Positions 15,103 through 23,686 of a DNA stretch of 32,725 nucleotides are shown here, piece after piece. Numbering within the stretch: the stretch's first letter is position 1; the number at the start of each line of letters is the position of its first letter. A program made the position numbers and the translations under genes. The DNA lies in assembly GCA_964651395.1 (NCBI GenBank), contig CAZYXZ010000034.1, positions 1-32,725 of the forward strand. The letters run 5' to 3'. The notes beneath the pieces were generated by a model. That model was given only the letters and a program-made list of their open reading frames with translations. It was not told the DNA's origin and ran no database searches. The stretch is from CAZYXZ01 sp964651395. GTDB lineage: Bacteria; Actinomycetota; Actinomycetes; BP-191.

Positions 15103-15475
15103 TCGCGGTCGCGCGCGTCCCCGGGTCGACCGGGAACCTGAGCGTCTGGGTCAGGCTGCGTCCGGGCTCGATCTTCGGCGTGAGGAACCGGTGGCCGCGC
15201 GAGCGGCGCGCGCCGTCCGCGTCGACCAGCTGGAGGTCGCAGTTGGCCCGACCGGACTTCTCCCCGCCGTTGCGGACGGTGACCTCGGCGGTCATCGTGC
15301 CGGCCGTCTCGACGGCACTGCGGATCTCCGCGGTGAACGGACCCACGCCGCGGGTCATGGCCCAGAACAGGGTGAGCAGCAGGACGAATCCCACGGCCAC
15401 GGCGGCCAGCACGGTGCCGTGGCTCTGCGTCTGCGCCGGCGCAGCGGGCTGGGAGGTGGGTGTGTCGAGGGCCAT
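15092..15475 (-). CDS. Single-pass membrane protein of unknown function
   Basis: The 127-residue protein has a Thr/Gln/Pro-rich N-terminus, a membrane helix at about 21-41 (GTVLAAVAVGFVLLLTLFWAM) and an extracellular beta-rich domain (about 48-127) resembling a small CARDB/Ig-like fold (AEVTVRNGGEKSGRANCDLQLV). Two Cys (C79 and the terminal C127) could pair. ATG 15475 is chosen because the longer in-frame extension would overlap the STAS gene; this leaves 11 bp between them on the same strand, so the two may be co-transcribed. Function unknown. Confidence 0.75.
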   Translation of the reverse strand: MALDTPTSQPAAPAQTQSHGTVLAAVAVGFVLLLTLFWAMTRGVGPFTAEIRSAVETAGTMTAEVTVRNGGEKSGRANCDLQLVDADGARRSRGHRFLTPKIEPGRSLTQTLRFPVDPGTRATAISC

Positions 15476-15486
15476 GGGCCCCGAGT

Positions 15487-15852
15487 CTAGGTGGCTCCGG
15501 AGCTGCCCTCGGCGCCGCCCTCGCGGATCGCCGTGTCGACGTCGGCGTACAGCGGGAGGTAGCGCTCGAGCCCGGTACGCCGGATGAGCGCCGAGACCCG
15601 CTCCTGCGCGCCGCTGACGCACAGGCGCGCGCCGTTGGCCTGGGCCCGCCTGGTGGCCGCGGCGAGCACGCCCAAGCCGGTGGAGTCGATGAAGGTGAGC
15701 TCGGTCAGGTCGACGATCACCTGGGGGTGCGCGCCGTCGACCAGCTCGACCAGCGCGGTGCGCAGGGCCGGGACGCTCTGCAGGTCCAGCTGGCCGGCCA
15801 CGCGCAGCACCGCGTGACCGCCTTCGACGTAGCTGCTCACTCGCAGGGGCAC
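15487..15852 (-). CDS. STAS-domain anti-sigma-factor antagonist
   Basis: The 121-residue protein is a single STAS domain of the SpoIIAA/RsbV type. Such proteins release a sigma factor by binding its anti-sigma kinase and are switched off by phosphorylation. The phospho-acceptor motif is seen as VIVDLTELTFIDSTGLGVL, with S57 in DSTG the expected site. The start is set at GTG 15852 because GGAGG lies 5 nt upstream; a longer frame to 15933 lacks a site. Flanking genes encode envelope proteins, and no anti-sigma kinase or sigma factor is in the window, so the partner is elsewhere. Confidence 0.9.
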   Translation of the reverse strand: MPLRVSSYVEGGHAVLRVAGQLDLQSVPALRTALVELVDGAHPQVIVDLTELTFIDSTGLGVLAAATRRAQANGARLCVSGAQERVSALIRRTGLERYLPLYADVDTAIREGGAEGSSGAT

Positions 15853-16033
15853 GCGACCTCCGCTCCTCCGATCGGCGTTCTGCGGGAAGCCTAGAGGAGT
15901 TCGCGGCACGGCCAAGGCCGCATCACGGTGCAAATCCCCCCGCGGCGGCCGTTCTCACCCACGAGCGAGAAGGATCCGGGGGCATCGGGGCGAAGGAACT
16001 GGTGGACCTCCCCCGCTTCGAAAGGCCCAGCCG
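15853..16033. other. Divergent intergenic region between STAS gene and small secreted protein
   Basis: This 181-bp gap must hold both promoters. The plus-strand gene has GAAAGG about 8 nt before its ATG. I see no clear -10/-35 pair, terminator or repeat. Confidence 0.4.
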
Positions 16034-16510
16034 ATGTCTCCCCGCAGCGTGACCGCTCTCACCCTGGCCGGCGTCATCGTCGGCGCGTCCGTCGCCGGAC
16101 CGGCACTGGCCGCCCCGAAGAAGAAGCCGAAGCCGATCACGAAGACCTACGAGGCGTCCGCGTTCCCGCCGGACCCGACGCCGATCCTCGGCGCCAACAA
16201 CCCGGCAAACCCCAACGGTGCCAACTGCAACGGCACGGTGCCCCAGGCACAGCACCTCACGCCGTTCAAGGTGCCGGCCGCCGGCACGATCGAGATCTGG
16301 CTGACCGGCTTCCAGGGCGACTGGGCCCTCGGCCTGCGCAACAAGGCGGGCAAGAACCTGGCCGACTCCGACCAGGACATCACCGAGGCGCCGGACCGGC
16401 CGGAGCACATCAAGTTCAAGATCAAGTCTCCGACCACGGTGACCATCGCGGCGTGCAACTTCCTCGGCGGCCCGACGGCCACCGTGAAGTACGTCTTCAC
16501 CTTCGCCTAG
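16034..16510 (+). CDS. Small secreted protein of unknown function
   Basis: The 158-residue product has a clear signal peptide (1-26, cleavage after ALA) followed by a Lys-rich start (APKKKPKPITKTY). The mature part is beta-rich with hydrophobic strands (TIEIWLTGF, WALGLRN, VTIAACNF, TVKYVFTF) and two Cys that could form one disulfide (GANCNGT and AACNFLGG). The pattern suggests a compact jelly-roll like those of bacterial pre-peptidase C-terminal domains, but this is a guess. GAAAGG precedes the ATG by 8 nt. Its stop overlaps that of the convergent von Willebrand A protein within the palindrome CTAG (16507-16510). Confidence 0.82.
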   Translation: MSPRSVTALTLAGVIVGASVAGPALAAPKKKPKPITKTYEASAFPPDPTPILGANNPANPNGANCNGTVPQAQHLTPFKVPAAGTIEIWLTGFQGDWALGLRNKAGKNLADSDQDITEAPDRPEHIKFKIKSPTTVTIAACNFLGGPTATVKYVFTFA

Positions 16511-19155
16511 CGGGTCTGCTCCACCCGGGCGGTCCGGACGCGCTGCCGTGACAACGCGGCGGCGCCGGCGGTGGCACTCATCGCCAGCGCGCACAGCACG
16601 AAGACCTGCTCCTTGCGACGCCGGGTGCGGTGGTCGCTCATCGCCAGCTCGCTGACCTCGCGCTGGGAGAGGTCGGCTCCCGCGAGGGCGATCTGCATCT
16701 GCTCCTGCTGCTCGTAGGCCATGCCGAAGTTCACGTTCGGGTTCGGGTTGGGATTCGGGTTCGGGTTCGGGTTGGGATTCGGGTTGGGCGCCGGCTGCGG
16801 GGGCGGCGGGGGTGCGGCCGCGGCGGCGGCACGCGGCGCCGTGTCGGCCAGGTCGGGAGCCGGACCGGTCGTGCACACCACCTCGAGTCCGGCCCGCGCG
16901 ACCAGGTTGCCGGCGGCACGCGCGCCGAGCAGCACCGGGTACGCCGTGGTCGCACCCAGCCGCGGGCCGGTCACGGCGAGCGTGAAGGCCAGCTCGTTGT
17001 CCGCGCGCAGGTTGACCGCCGGGTGCGCGCCGGACACGACCCGCGCGATGTGCTGCCCGGACAGGACCTGCATCGCGACGAGCTGGTAGTCGGCGAGCGC
17101 CTGCGCCAGCCCGACGACGGCGTCGGTGAGCGCGACTCGGGACTCGCTCTGCGGCGTGGGCACGCCGCCGACGGTGACGGTGCCGCCGGCGTTCACGTCG
17201 GCGCCGAGATCGCAGACCAGCGGGTCGCCGGCGGAGAGATCGATCCGCCCGTCGCCGTCGCAGTCGACGCCGCCGCGCGGCGCGAACGTCCGGGTGCCTG
17301 CGGCCACCGTCCGCAGGTCCTCGGTCGCCGTCCCGCCGGCGGAGAGTCCGACCTGATGGACGCGGGCCCGCACGAGGGCCGCGATCGTCTGCGCGAACGA
17401 CGGACCGGGGTAGCCGGGGACGAACTCTCCCGACTCCTCGTCGTACATCTCGTCCGTCGGTTCGTGGAACTCGATGTCCGTCGACAGGATGACCAGGCGC
17501 TGCCCTCTCGCGCGGTACCCCGCCTGCTGCCCGGGGGCGACCAGCACGGTGTCGTCGCGCACCTCGCCCGCACCGGTCGTCGACTGGAACAACGCGGTCA
17601 GCGCCGACTCGGGACCGTCGCCACCGCCGCCCGCGCCGAGCCCGTCGATGGCGGCACGCAGCTCCTCGTTGACCACGCCGATCCGCCGGTCCAGCCGGTA
17701 CGCGTGGTCTCCGGACGAGCCGCCGCCGTACGGCGGGGCGTAGTCCCGGAACGAGCCCAGGCCGACGCGCACGTCGAGACCGCTGCGGTTGAGCGCGTCG
17801 GCGATCCGGGCGACTTCCTGGCGCAGGGCGTCGATGACGCTCGACATGCTGCCGGTCGTGTCGAGCAGGAACATGACGTCGAGCGGCGTCGGCGTGCGCG
17901 GGAGCAGCAGCCGGGTCGGCACCAGCGCCGTCGTGCCCTCGGGCAGCACGACGCGCGACTGGTCGGGCACCAGCGTCGAGGGGAACTGGTGCGGCGAGCG
18001 GAACGGCAGCAGCCGGATCGGCGTCAGCTTCACCGGCACGATGTCGAGGTCGAGGGTGGCGGTCAGCCGCAGCACCGCGCCGCGGGAGAGGCCGGTGACC
18101 GCGAACCCGGCGGAGGTCGGCGCGGAGATGTCCAGTCGCGCCGGTGCGGGCCAGGTCGGGGTGATCCGCGCGCGACGGGCGCCGAGCGAGTCGAGCATCA
18201 CGGTGGCGCCGTCGGACAGGGCCACGACTTCCTGCAACGGAGCGACGGCGATGTCGCGGGGGGCGATCTCCGCGAGGTAGCTGCGCCAGGTCTCGCCCTC
18301 GTCGTCACTGAGCTGCACGCGTTGCTGGTCGGGTTCGCCGAGCACGATGCGGATGCCGCCACCGCCGACCGCCACGTCGTAGGCACCGACGCTGCCCGTG
18401 CCGGCGTTGGCGAAGGTGCGGCCGCCGTCACTGCTGTGCTGGAGCTGTCCGTTCGCCGTCAGGCCGAACAGCTCGTTGGCGCGCGTGGGATGCGCACGGA
18501 CGTCACGCACCCCGAAGGTGGCCGCCGGGTCCGTGCGCTGCGTCCAGGTCGCACCGGTGTCGCTGCTGACGTAGACCGCGCTCGTGAGAGCGGTGCCCGC
18601 GATCGGGCCGTCGATGACGGCGTAGGCGGTGGTCGGCGTGCCCGGGCTGCCGCTGACCTCGCGGACCGAGCCGATGGCCGGCAGGCCGCCGCTGCCGCGC
18701 GTGGTCCAGCTCTTGCCCTGGTCGCCGCTGCCCGCGACCAACGGCTGCCCCACGCCGGCGACCACGGCGTTCATGCCGACGTAGAGGAAGTCGGAGCTGT
18801 TCGCCGAGCTCGGCGCACTCAGCGACGTGACGGCGACTGCGCCCGGCTCGGTCGCGTTGGGCGCGAACTCTGCGGCGGTCAGGACGACCGTCCAGCTGCA
18901 GCCGGCGTCGAGCGTGCGCATCACCTGCACGCCGTTGCTGGCGTAGAGCAGGTCGGGGTCGAACGCGGGCGCCGCCATGTGCAGCACCGCCGGCGGGCCG
19001 GAGGGGAACTGCGGCTGCAGCGCGAGCCAGCCCCCGCCGGCGTCCTCGGTACGACCACCGGGCCCGCACGGCGTCGGCGCGGCGGAGACGGCGGACGTGG
19101 TGACCGCGGCGAGGACGACAGCCAGCAGGAGGGCGGCACGCGAGCGTCGAGCCAT
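16507..19155 (-). CDS. Surface protein with Asp-box repeats, von Willebrand A domain and Asn-Pro run
   Basis: The 882-residue protein has a signal peptide (about 1-26). A beta-propeller-like region (about 40-310) carries four Asp-box strings (SGDQGKSW, SSDTGATW, SSDGGRTF, SDDEGETW), as in sortilin/BNR proteins. A von Willebrand A domain (about 424-690) has the MIDAS motif DTTGS, as in integrin beta-type domains. Inside it sits a calcium-loop-like DCDGDGRIDLSAGD. After a Pro-rich stretch come nine Asn-Pro dipeptides, then a helical segment and a C-terminal membrane helix followed by a basic tail. It should stand on the outer face, bound by its C-terminus, and bind a ligand through MIDAS metal. 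The ATG at 19155 is preferred over that at 19179 because AGGGGGTGG lies just upstream and the signal peptide follows at once. It starts 45 bp after rnpB. Confidence 0.88.
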   Translation of the reverse strand: MARRSRAALLLAVVLAAVTTSAVSAAPTPCGPGGRTEDAGGGWLALQPQFPSGPPAVLHMAAPAFDPDLLYASNGVQVMRTLDAGCSWTVVLTAAEFAPNATEPGAVAVTSLSAPSSANSSDFLYVGMNAVVAGVGQPLVAGSGDQGKSWTTRGSGGLPAIGSVREVSGSPGTPTTAYAVIDGPIAGTALTSAVYVSSDTGATWTQRTDPAATFGVRDVRAHPTRANELFGLTANGQLQHSSDGGRTFANAGTGSVGAYDVAVGGGGIRIVLGEPDQQRVQLSDDEGETWRSYLAEIAPRDIAVAPLQEVVALSDGATVMLDSLGARRARITPTWPAPARLDISAPTSAGFAVTGLSRGAVLRLTATLDLDIVPVKLTPIRLLPFRSPHQFPSTLVPDQSRVVLPEGTTALVPTRLLLPRTPTPLDVMFLLDTTGSMSSVIDALRQEVARIADALNRSGLDVRVGLGSFRDYAPPYGGGSSGDHAYRLDRRIGVVNEELRAAIDGLGAGGGGDGPESALTALFQSTTGAGEVRDDTVLVAPGQQAGYRARGQRLVILSTDIEFHEPTDEMYDEESGEFVPGYPGPSFAQTIAALVRARVHQVGLSAGGTATEDLRTVAAGTRTFAPRGGVDCDGDGRIDLSAGDPLVCDLGADVNAGGTVTVGGVPTPQSESRVALTDAVVGLAQALADYQLVAMQVLSGQHIARVVSGAHPAVNLRADNELAFTLAVTGPRLGATTAYPVLLGARAAGNLVARAGLEVVCTTGPAPDLADTAPRAAAAAAPPPPPQPAPNPNPNPNPNPNPNPNPNVNFGMAYEQQEQMQIALAGADLSQREVSELAMSDHRTRRRKEQVFVLCALAMSATAGAAALSRQRVRTARVEQTR
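16735..16788 (-). repeat. Nine 6-bp repeats encoding Asn-Pro
   Basis: Hexamers of the form gttcgg, gttggg or attcgg (plus strand) repeat nine times without interruption and encode (Asn-Pro)9 just before the C-terminal helix of the von Willebrand A protein. Such short in-frame repeats can change copy number by slippage and would alter only the stalk length. Confidence 0.85.
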
Positions 19156-19200
19156 GCCACCCCCTGGGCCGGTGGGCATTGCTTTTGTCGCAGTTTAGGC

Positions 19201-19610
<410 letters not shown>

Positions 19611-19617
19611 GTCGACG

Positions 19618-19623
19618 ATGGTA
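19618..19623 (-). promoter_or_regulatory. Candidate -10 box of rnpB
   Basis: TACCAT on the minus strand is 7 nt before the predicted 5' end of the RNA at 19610, matching the TANNNT boxes found before several protein genes here. No convincing -35 is visible. Confidence 0.5.
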
Positions 19624-19641
19624 CGCCGACTACCCGCCGAC

Positions 19642-20409
19642 TCAGGAGTCCTTCGTGGTGAGGGCCAGCCAGACCGCGCAGGCGACGATCCCGACCGCCG
19701 CGATGATGGCGACGTAGAGGCCCGCCCCCACCTTCACGACCGAGTTGAGCAGCTCGTTGAAGTCGCCCGCGATCTCGGTGGGCACCTCGGCGCCGACCGA
19801 GTTGAACGCGTCGCGCGCCTCGCCCGCCGCGCCGCGCACGTCCAGCAGGTCCTCGAACGTGCAGAACACGTCGATCAGGCCGCTGAACGCCGCGCCCCAG
19901 CCGACGCTCGCCTCGCGCCGGCCGTTGAGCCAGCCGACGCCGCTCATGATCGCGAGCCCGCCGCCGATCGCGACGATGATCCCGTTGAAGCCGTCGCCGA
20001 AGCCGTTCTCACTCTGGCCGAACACGCCGAGGTCGATGCTCACCCAGGGCAGAAAGACGCTGATCAGCAGGAGCGCACCGAAGCCCAGCAGTCCGTACGC
20101 CGGCCACGGCGTCGCGGTCGACACGCCGCGGCCGGCCTGTGGGCTGTACGGGGTCGAGGGTGGCACCCAGCCGGGCAGCGGTGCGCCGACCGGCGTGAAC
20201 GGCGTCGACTGCTCCTGCGCCACCGGCGGCTGCGACAGCCACGACGGGTACTCGGGCGCCGGCGGCGTCGGGGGTGCCGGCGGGGGCGGGGGCACCTGCG
20301 GCGCGCCCGGCGGACCGTCGTGCGGAGTGGGGTCGGGCCAGCAGTACCACCGGCCGTCGCTCGCGAGGTACCACTCGCCGTTCTGCGGTGTCGTCACACA
20401 GGGAAGCAT
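19642..20409 (-). CDS. DUF2510-like membrane protein
   Basis: The 255-residue protein begins with a short Trp-rich module (GEWYLASDGRWYCWPDP), like the actinobacterial DUF2510 domain usually found at the N-terminus of membrane proteins. A Pro-rich linker (about 30-90) follows, then about four hydrophobic segments: YGLLGFGALLLISVFLPWV, IIVAIGGGLAIMSGVGWL, a shorter one near 170, and YVAIIAAVGIVACAVWLAL near the end. The two charged stretches between helices may lie outside. Function unknown. ATG 20409 is used; an in-frame GTG at 20394 is an alternative. It lies 21 bp after the RNase H/CobC gene and may share its transcript; its stop is only about 20 bp before the rnpB promoter. Confidence 0.75.
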   Translation of the reverse strand: MLPCVTTPQNGEWYLASDGRWYCWPDPTPHDGPPGAPQVPPPPPAPPTPPAPEYPSWLSQPPVAQEQSTPFTPVGAPLPGWVPPSTPYSPQAGRGVSTATPWPAYGLLGFGALLLISVFLPWVSIDLGVFGQSENGFGDGFNGIIVAIGGGLAIMSGVGWLNGRREASVGWGAAFSGLIDVFCTFEDLLDVRGAAGEARDAFNSVGAEVPTEIAGDFNELLNSVVKVGAGLYVAIIAAVGIVACAVWLALTTKDS

Positions 20410-20430
20410 CCACAGCCGCGACGTTCTGCG

Positions 20431-21594
20431 CTACTCCTCGGGCGCTTCCAGGTGTCCCGTGTCGTTGACGGTGCGCACGACGGCGACCGAGTCGGCGAAC
20501 CACTCGATGTGGCAGAGCGATGCGAGGTCGAGGTGCAGGCGGTAGAGGACGGTCGCGGGCGCCTCGAGCGCATGGCGCAGCAGCGTCTTGATCGGCGTCA
20601 CGTGGCTGACCAGCAGGATCGTCTCGGCGGGATGCGCGGCGACCAGGTCGGCGCGCGCGGCGAGGACGCGCTTCATCGTGTCGACGAACGACTCGCCGTC
20701 GGGCGGCGGCACGGCCGGGTCGGCCAGCCACGCGGAGAGCTCGTCCGGCCACTGCGTGCGGACCTCGCCGAACGTGTAGCCCTCCCACGCGCCGAAGTCG
20801 GTCTCCCGTAGCCGTTCCTCGAGCTTCACCGGTACGCCGATCAGCTCGCCGACCGCCTCGGCCGTCGCCTGCGCGCGCTGCAACGGTGAGCTGTAGATCG
20901 CGGCGATCGGGTCGACCGCATGCCGGCGCGCGAGCCGCCCCGCCGCGGCCGCGGCCTGTGCGCGGCCGGTCTCGCTGAGCTCCGGGTCGCCGAGACCGCT
21001 GAACCGCTTGTCGACGGACAGGGCGGTCTGCCCGTGCCGCAGCAGCCACGTCGTGGTCGGCGGCGCCGGGGCGGCCATCCATCCGGACAGCCGATTCGGC
21101 GGCTGCCGAAGCTGCTCCTCGGCGGACTCCGCAGCCGCATCCGGCGCCACCTTCGTGCCGCGCAGCTGCCAGACCTCGCCGCGGGCGGCGGCGTCCATCG
21201 CCTCGTTGGCCAAGCGGTCGGCATGGCCGTTGAGCTCGCGCGCGATGTGCGTGAACCGCACGCGCGGGAACTGCTCGACCAGCACCTTCGCCTCGGCGTG
21301 CAGCGGTTGCAGACCGGGGTGCTTCACCTTCCAGCGGCCGCTCATCTGCTGCACGACGAGCAGCGAGTCCATCCGCACCTCGACCGACTCGACGTCGGCG
21401 ACGGCCGAGGCGGCCTCGAGGCCGGCGATCAGGCCGCGGTACTCGGCGACGTTGTTGGTCGCCGTACCGATGCCGGCGGCCACCTCGGCAAGAACCTCGC
21501 CGCTGTCCGCGTCGCGGACGACCGCGCCGTAGCCCGCGGGACCGGGGTTGTTGCGCGCGCCGCCGTCCGCCTCGATCCGCAGCCGTCGGCCCAC
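20431..21594 (-). CDS. Bifunctional RNase H / acid phosphatase (CobC-like)
   Basis: The 387-residue protein fuses an RNase HI domain (about 1-140) to a histidine phosphatase domain (about 178-387). The RNase H metal residues are visible at D10 (EADGGARNN), E51 (AEYRGL), D76 (RMDSLLVV) and D126 (NGHADRLANEAMD). The phosphatase has LLRHGQT (R186, H187), the catalytic acid in LRETDFGAWEG and the second His in LLVSHVTPIK. M. tuberculosis Rv2228c has the same fusion, with RNA/DNA-hybrid cleavage and alpha-ribazole phosphatase activity reported. GTG 21594 is the start. It follows the C4 zinc-ribbon gene by 13 bp, matching the mycobacterial order Rv2230c-Rv2228c. Confidence 0.93.
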   Translation of the reverse strand: MGRRLRIEADGGARNNPGPAGYGAVVRDADSGEVLAEVAAGIGTATNNVAEYRGLIAGLEAASAVADVESVEVRMDSLLVVQQMSGRWKVKHPGLQPLHAEAKVLVEQFPRVRFTHIARELNGHADRLANEAMDAAARGEVWQLRGTKVAPDAAAESAEEQLRQPPNRLSGWMAAPAPPTTTWLLRHGQTALSVDKRFSGLGDPELSETGRAQAAAAAGRLARRHAVDPIAAIYSSPLQRAQATAEAVGELIGVPVKLEERLRETDFGAWEGYTFGEVRTQWPDELSAWLADPAVPPPDGESFVDTMKRVLAARADLVAAHPAETILLVSHVTPIKTLLRHALEAPATVLYRLHLDLASLCHIEWFADSVAVVRTVNDTGHLEAPEE

Positions 21595-21607
21595 TACGGG
21601 CGGTCCA

Positions 21608-22351
21608 CTACTCGGCGCCGGCCGGCGGACGGACCAGGATGCGGCGGCACTCCTCGCACCGGAACACCTCGTCGTCCGGTGCCTTCTTCATGTGGTCGAG
21701 ATCGATCGGGCTCAGCTGGAGGTGACAGCCCTCGCAGCGCCCGCGGTTCAGCCGCGCGGCGCCGGTGCCGCCGCTGGAGGCGCGGACCTTCTCGTAGAGG
21801 TCGAGCAGCGGGCCGGCCAGCTCCTCGGCCAGCTTCACGCGGGCCGAGACGTGCGTCGCCGACTCGTCGTCGATCTCCGCGAACGTCTCGTCGCGGCGCT
21901 GCTCGTTGGCCAGCAGGTCGGCGCGCGCCTGCGACAGCTCGGTGTTGAGCGCCGCAAGGCGGCTCTCGACTCCTTCGCGGACCTCCATGCGCTCGAGGAC
22001 GACGTCCTCGAGGTCGCTCTTGCGCTTGGCCAGCGAGAGCAGCTCGTGCTGGAGGTTCTCCAGCTCCTTCGGCGAGGTGACCGCACCGGTGTCCAGCCGC
22101 TGCTGGTCGCGGGTCACGCGCGTCACGACGACGTCGACGTCGTTCTCGACCTTGCGCTGCTCGCGCGAGATGTCCGACAGCTCGGTCTCGGCGCGGACCA
22201 CCTCGTCGCTCAGCTCGGCGATCCGCGTCTCGAGGCGCTCGATCTCGGCCAGCTCGGGCAACGTACGCCGGCGCTGGGCCAGCCGGTCGATCGCGCTGTC
22301 GACGTCCTGGAGGTCGAGCAGTCGCTGCTGTACGTCGGGAGCTGCGTTCAC
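21608..22351 (-). CDS. Coiled-coil protein with C-terminal C4 zinc ribbon
   Basis: The 247-residue protein is a long antiparallel coiled coil (about 5-190, e.g. LDLQDVDSAIDRLAQRR, LENLQHELLSLAKRKSDLE) ending in a zinc ribbon with CEGC and CEEC about 25 residues apart. It corresponds to the Rv2229c family; related structures in other bacteria suggest nucleic-acid binding, but the function is not established. Its GTG (22351) overlaps the stop of the Nif3-like gene by 4 nt (GTGA), so translation is coupled, and the RNase H/CobC gene follows 13 bp later. The conserved linkage suggests a shared task in nucleic-acid metabolism, which is inference. Confidence 0.9.
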   Translation of the reverse strand: MNAAPDVQQRLLDLQDVDSAIDRLAQRRRTLPELAEIERLETRIAELSDEVVRAETELSDISREQRKVENDVDVVVTRVTRDQQRLDTGAVTSPKELENLQHELLSLAKRKSDLEDVVLERMEVREGVESRLAALNTELSQARADLLANEQRRDETFAEIDDESATHVSARVKLAEELAGPLLDLYEKVRASSGGTGAARLNRGRCEGCHLQLSPIDLDHMKKAPDDEVFRCEECRRILVRPPAGAE

Positions 22352-23490
22352 GCGGGCTGCCTTCCGGGCTGCGATCCGGTCCAGGGGTCGGTGACCAGGT
22401 CCGACACCGTGACCGCCACCGTATGACCTGCGGCGGAGAGCGCGCTCGTCGTCTCGTCGGCCGCCCGGCGCAGCCACGGCCACTCCGAGGCCCAGTGGCC
22501 GGCGTCGATGAGCGCCAGGCCGCGTTCCACGCCTTCCCGGACGGGGTGGTGGCGGAGGTCGGCGGTGACGTAGACGTCCGCCCCGGCCGCGAGGGCGTTG
22601 TCGACGTAGCTGTCCCCCGCTCCCCCGCAGACGGCGACCCGCTGGACCGGACGGTCGAGGTCGCCGGCCACCCGCACCCCCGCGGCCGTGCCCGGCAGCG
22701 CCTCGGCGACGGTCGCGACGAACAGCCGCAGCGTGACCGGGGCGGGCAGCTCGGCCACGCGCCCGGTGCCGCGGCTGTTCGTGAGCAGCAGCGGATAGAG
22801 GTCGTAGGCCGGCTCCTCGTAGGGGTGCGCGGCGCGCAGGGCGGCGACCGCCCGCTGGGCCAGCTCGATCGGCACGACCATCTCGACCCGCGTCTCCGGC
22901 GTAGAGGTCAGCTCACCGGTCCGACCCACGGTGGGCGACGTGCCCTCGCCGGCGACGAACGTGCCCGTGCCCTCGGTCGTGAACGCGCAGCGCGTGTAGC
23001 CGCCGATCGCCCCCGCGCCGACGGCGTCGAGCGCGTCGACCACCCGGCCGACCGCCTCGCCCGGCACGAAGGTCACGAGCTTCAGGGCGGCGTCGGGATC
23101 GGCCGGGGCGAGCGGACGGGCCAGGGCCAGTCCCAGCGCGGACGCGAGCGCGTCGGAGACGCCGGGATTCGCGACGTCGGCATTCGTGTGCGCGACGTAG
23201 AGCGCGACCTTGTGCTCGACCAGCCGGCTGACCAGCCGCCCCTTCGCCGACGTCATGGGTACGCCGTGCACGCCCTTGAGCAGCAGCGGGTGGTGCGTGA
23301 CCAGCAGCGTCGCGCCGGCGGCGAGCGCCTCGTCGAGCGTCTCCTCCGTGGGGTCGATCGCGAAGTGCGCCTTCTCCGCGGGGGCGTCGGGATCGCCGGT
23401 GACCAGCCCGACGGCGTCCCACTCCTCCGCCCACTCGCGCGGATAGCGCGCCTCGAGCGCCTCGACCCAGTCCCCTACCCGCGCTCCCAT
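22348..23490 (-). CDS. Nif3-like dinuclear metal center protein
   Basis: The 380-residue cytosolic protein belongs to the Nif3/YbgI (GTP cyclohydrolase 1 type 2-like) family. The metal-site strings are VTHHPLLLKGVH, AHTNADVANPGVSDALA and, near the end, DAGHWASEWPWL. A PII-like insertion of about 120 residues lies in the middle, as is usual in long Gram-positive members. The role is unsettled in the family. ATG 23490 is preferred because TAGCCT lies 7 nt upstream (leaderless); an upstream GTG in frame at 23517 would add nine residues. It heads a conserved three-gene operon. Confidence 0.9.
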   Translation of the reverse strand: MGARVGDWVEALEARYPREWAEEWDAVGLVTGDPDAPAEKAHFAIDPTEETLDEALAAGATLLVTHHPLLLKGVHGVPMTSAKGRLVSRLVEHKVALYVAHTNADVANPGVSDALASALGLALARPLAPADPDAALKLVTFVPGEAVGRVVDALDAVGAGAIGGYTRCAFTTEGTGTFVAGEGTSPTVGRTGELTSTPETRVEMVVPIELAQRAVAALRAAHPYEEPAYDLYPLLLTNSRGTGRVAELPAPVTLRLFVATVAEALPGTAAGVRVAGDLDRPVQRVAVCGGAGDSYVDNALAAGADVYVTADLRHHPVREGVERGLALIDAGHWASEWPWLRRAADETTSALSAAGHTVAVTVSDLVTDPWTGSQPGRQPA

Positions 23491-23497
23491 GCGGCGA

Positions 23498-23503
23498 AGG
23501 CTA
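23498..23503 (-). promoter_or_regulatory. Candidate -10 box of the Nif3-like gene (leaderless)
   Basis: TAGCCT on the minus strand lies 7 nt before ATG 23490 and selects this start over the GTG at 23517. It sits about 20 bp downstream of the large hairpin at 23525-23573. Confidence 0.45.
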
Positions 23504-23524
23504 CAGAGCAACCTCACCGTTTTC

Positions 23525-23573
23525 CGATCTTGAAGAGTTATTCGCTCTCAGCGCGCATAAGTCTTCAAGATCG
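23525..23573. repeat. Inverted repeat with 17-bp arms
   Basis: CGATCTTGAAGAGTTAT (23525-23541) and ATAAGTCTTCAAGATCG (23557-23573) are inverted copies with one mismatch, separated by 15 bp. The arms are AT-rich in a GC-rich neighbourhood. No T-run follows on either side, so it is not a standard terminator. It lies between tRNA-Val and the Nif3-like gene and could be an operator or a small dispersed element. Confidence 0.75.
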
Positions 23574-23583
23574 ACATTTCACG

Positions 23584-23596
23584 GTGGGCGCGGCAG
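23584..23596. repeat. 13-bp copy of the tRNA-Val 3' end
   Basis: GTGGGCGCGGCAG at 23584-23596 is repeated exactly at 23686-23698, where it covers the 3' end of tRNA-Val, 102 bp away. Direct repeats of a tRNA 3' end are typical of integration sites, but no integrase or insert is present; the 89 bp between are GC-rich noncoding sequence. Confidence 0.5.
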
Positions 23597-23686
23597 AGCC
23601 GCGGCCACGGTCGGGGCTGGCAAGGCGCGAGGAGCGCCGGCTGCGAAGGCAGCCAAGCGATCGAGCAACGCAGCCAGCGTCGATCG

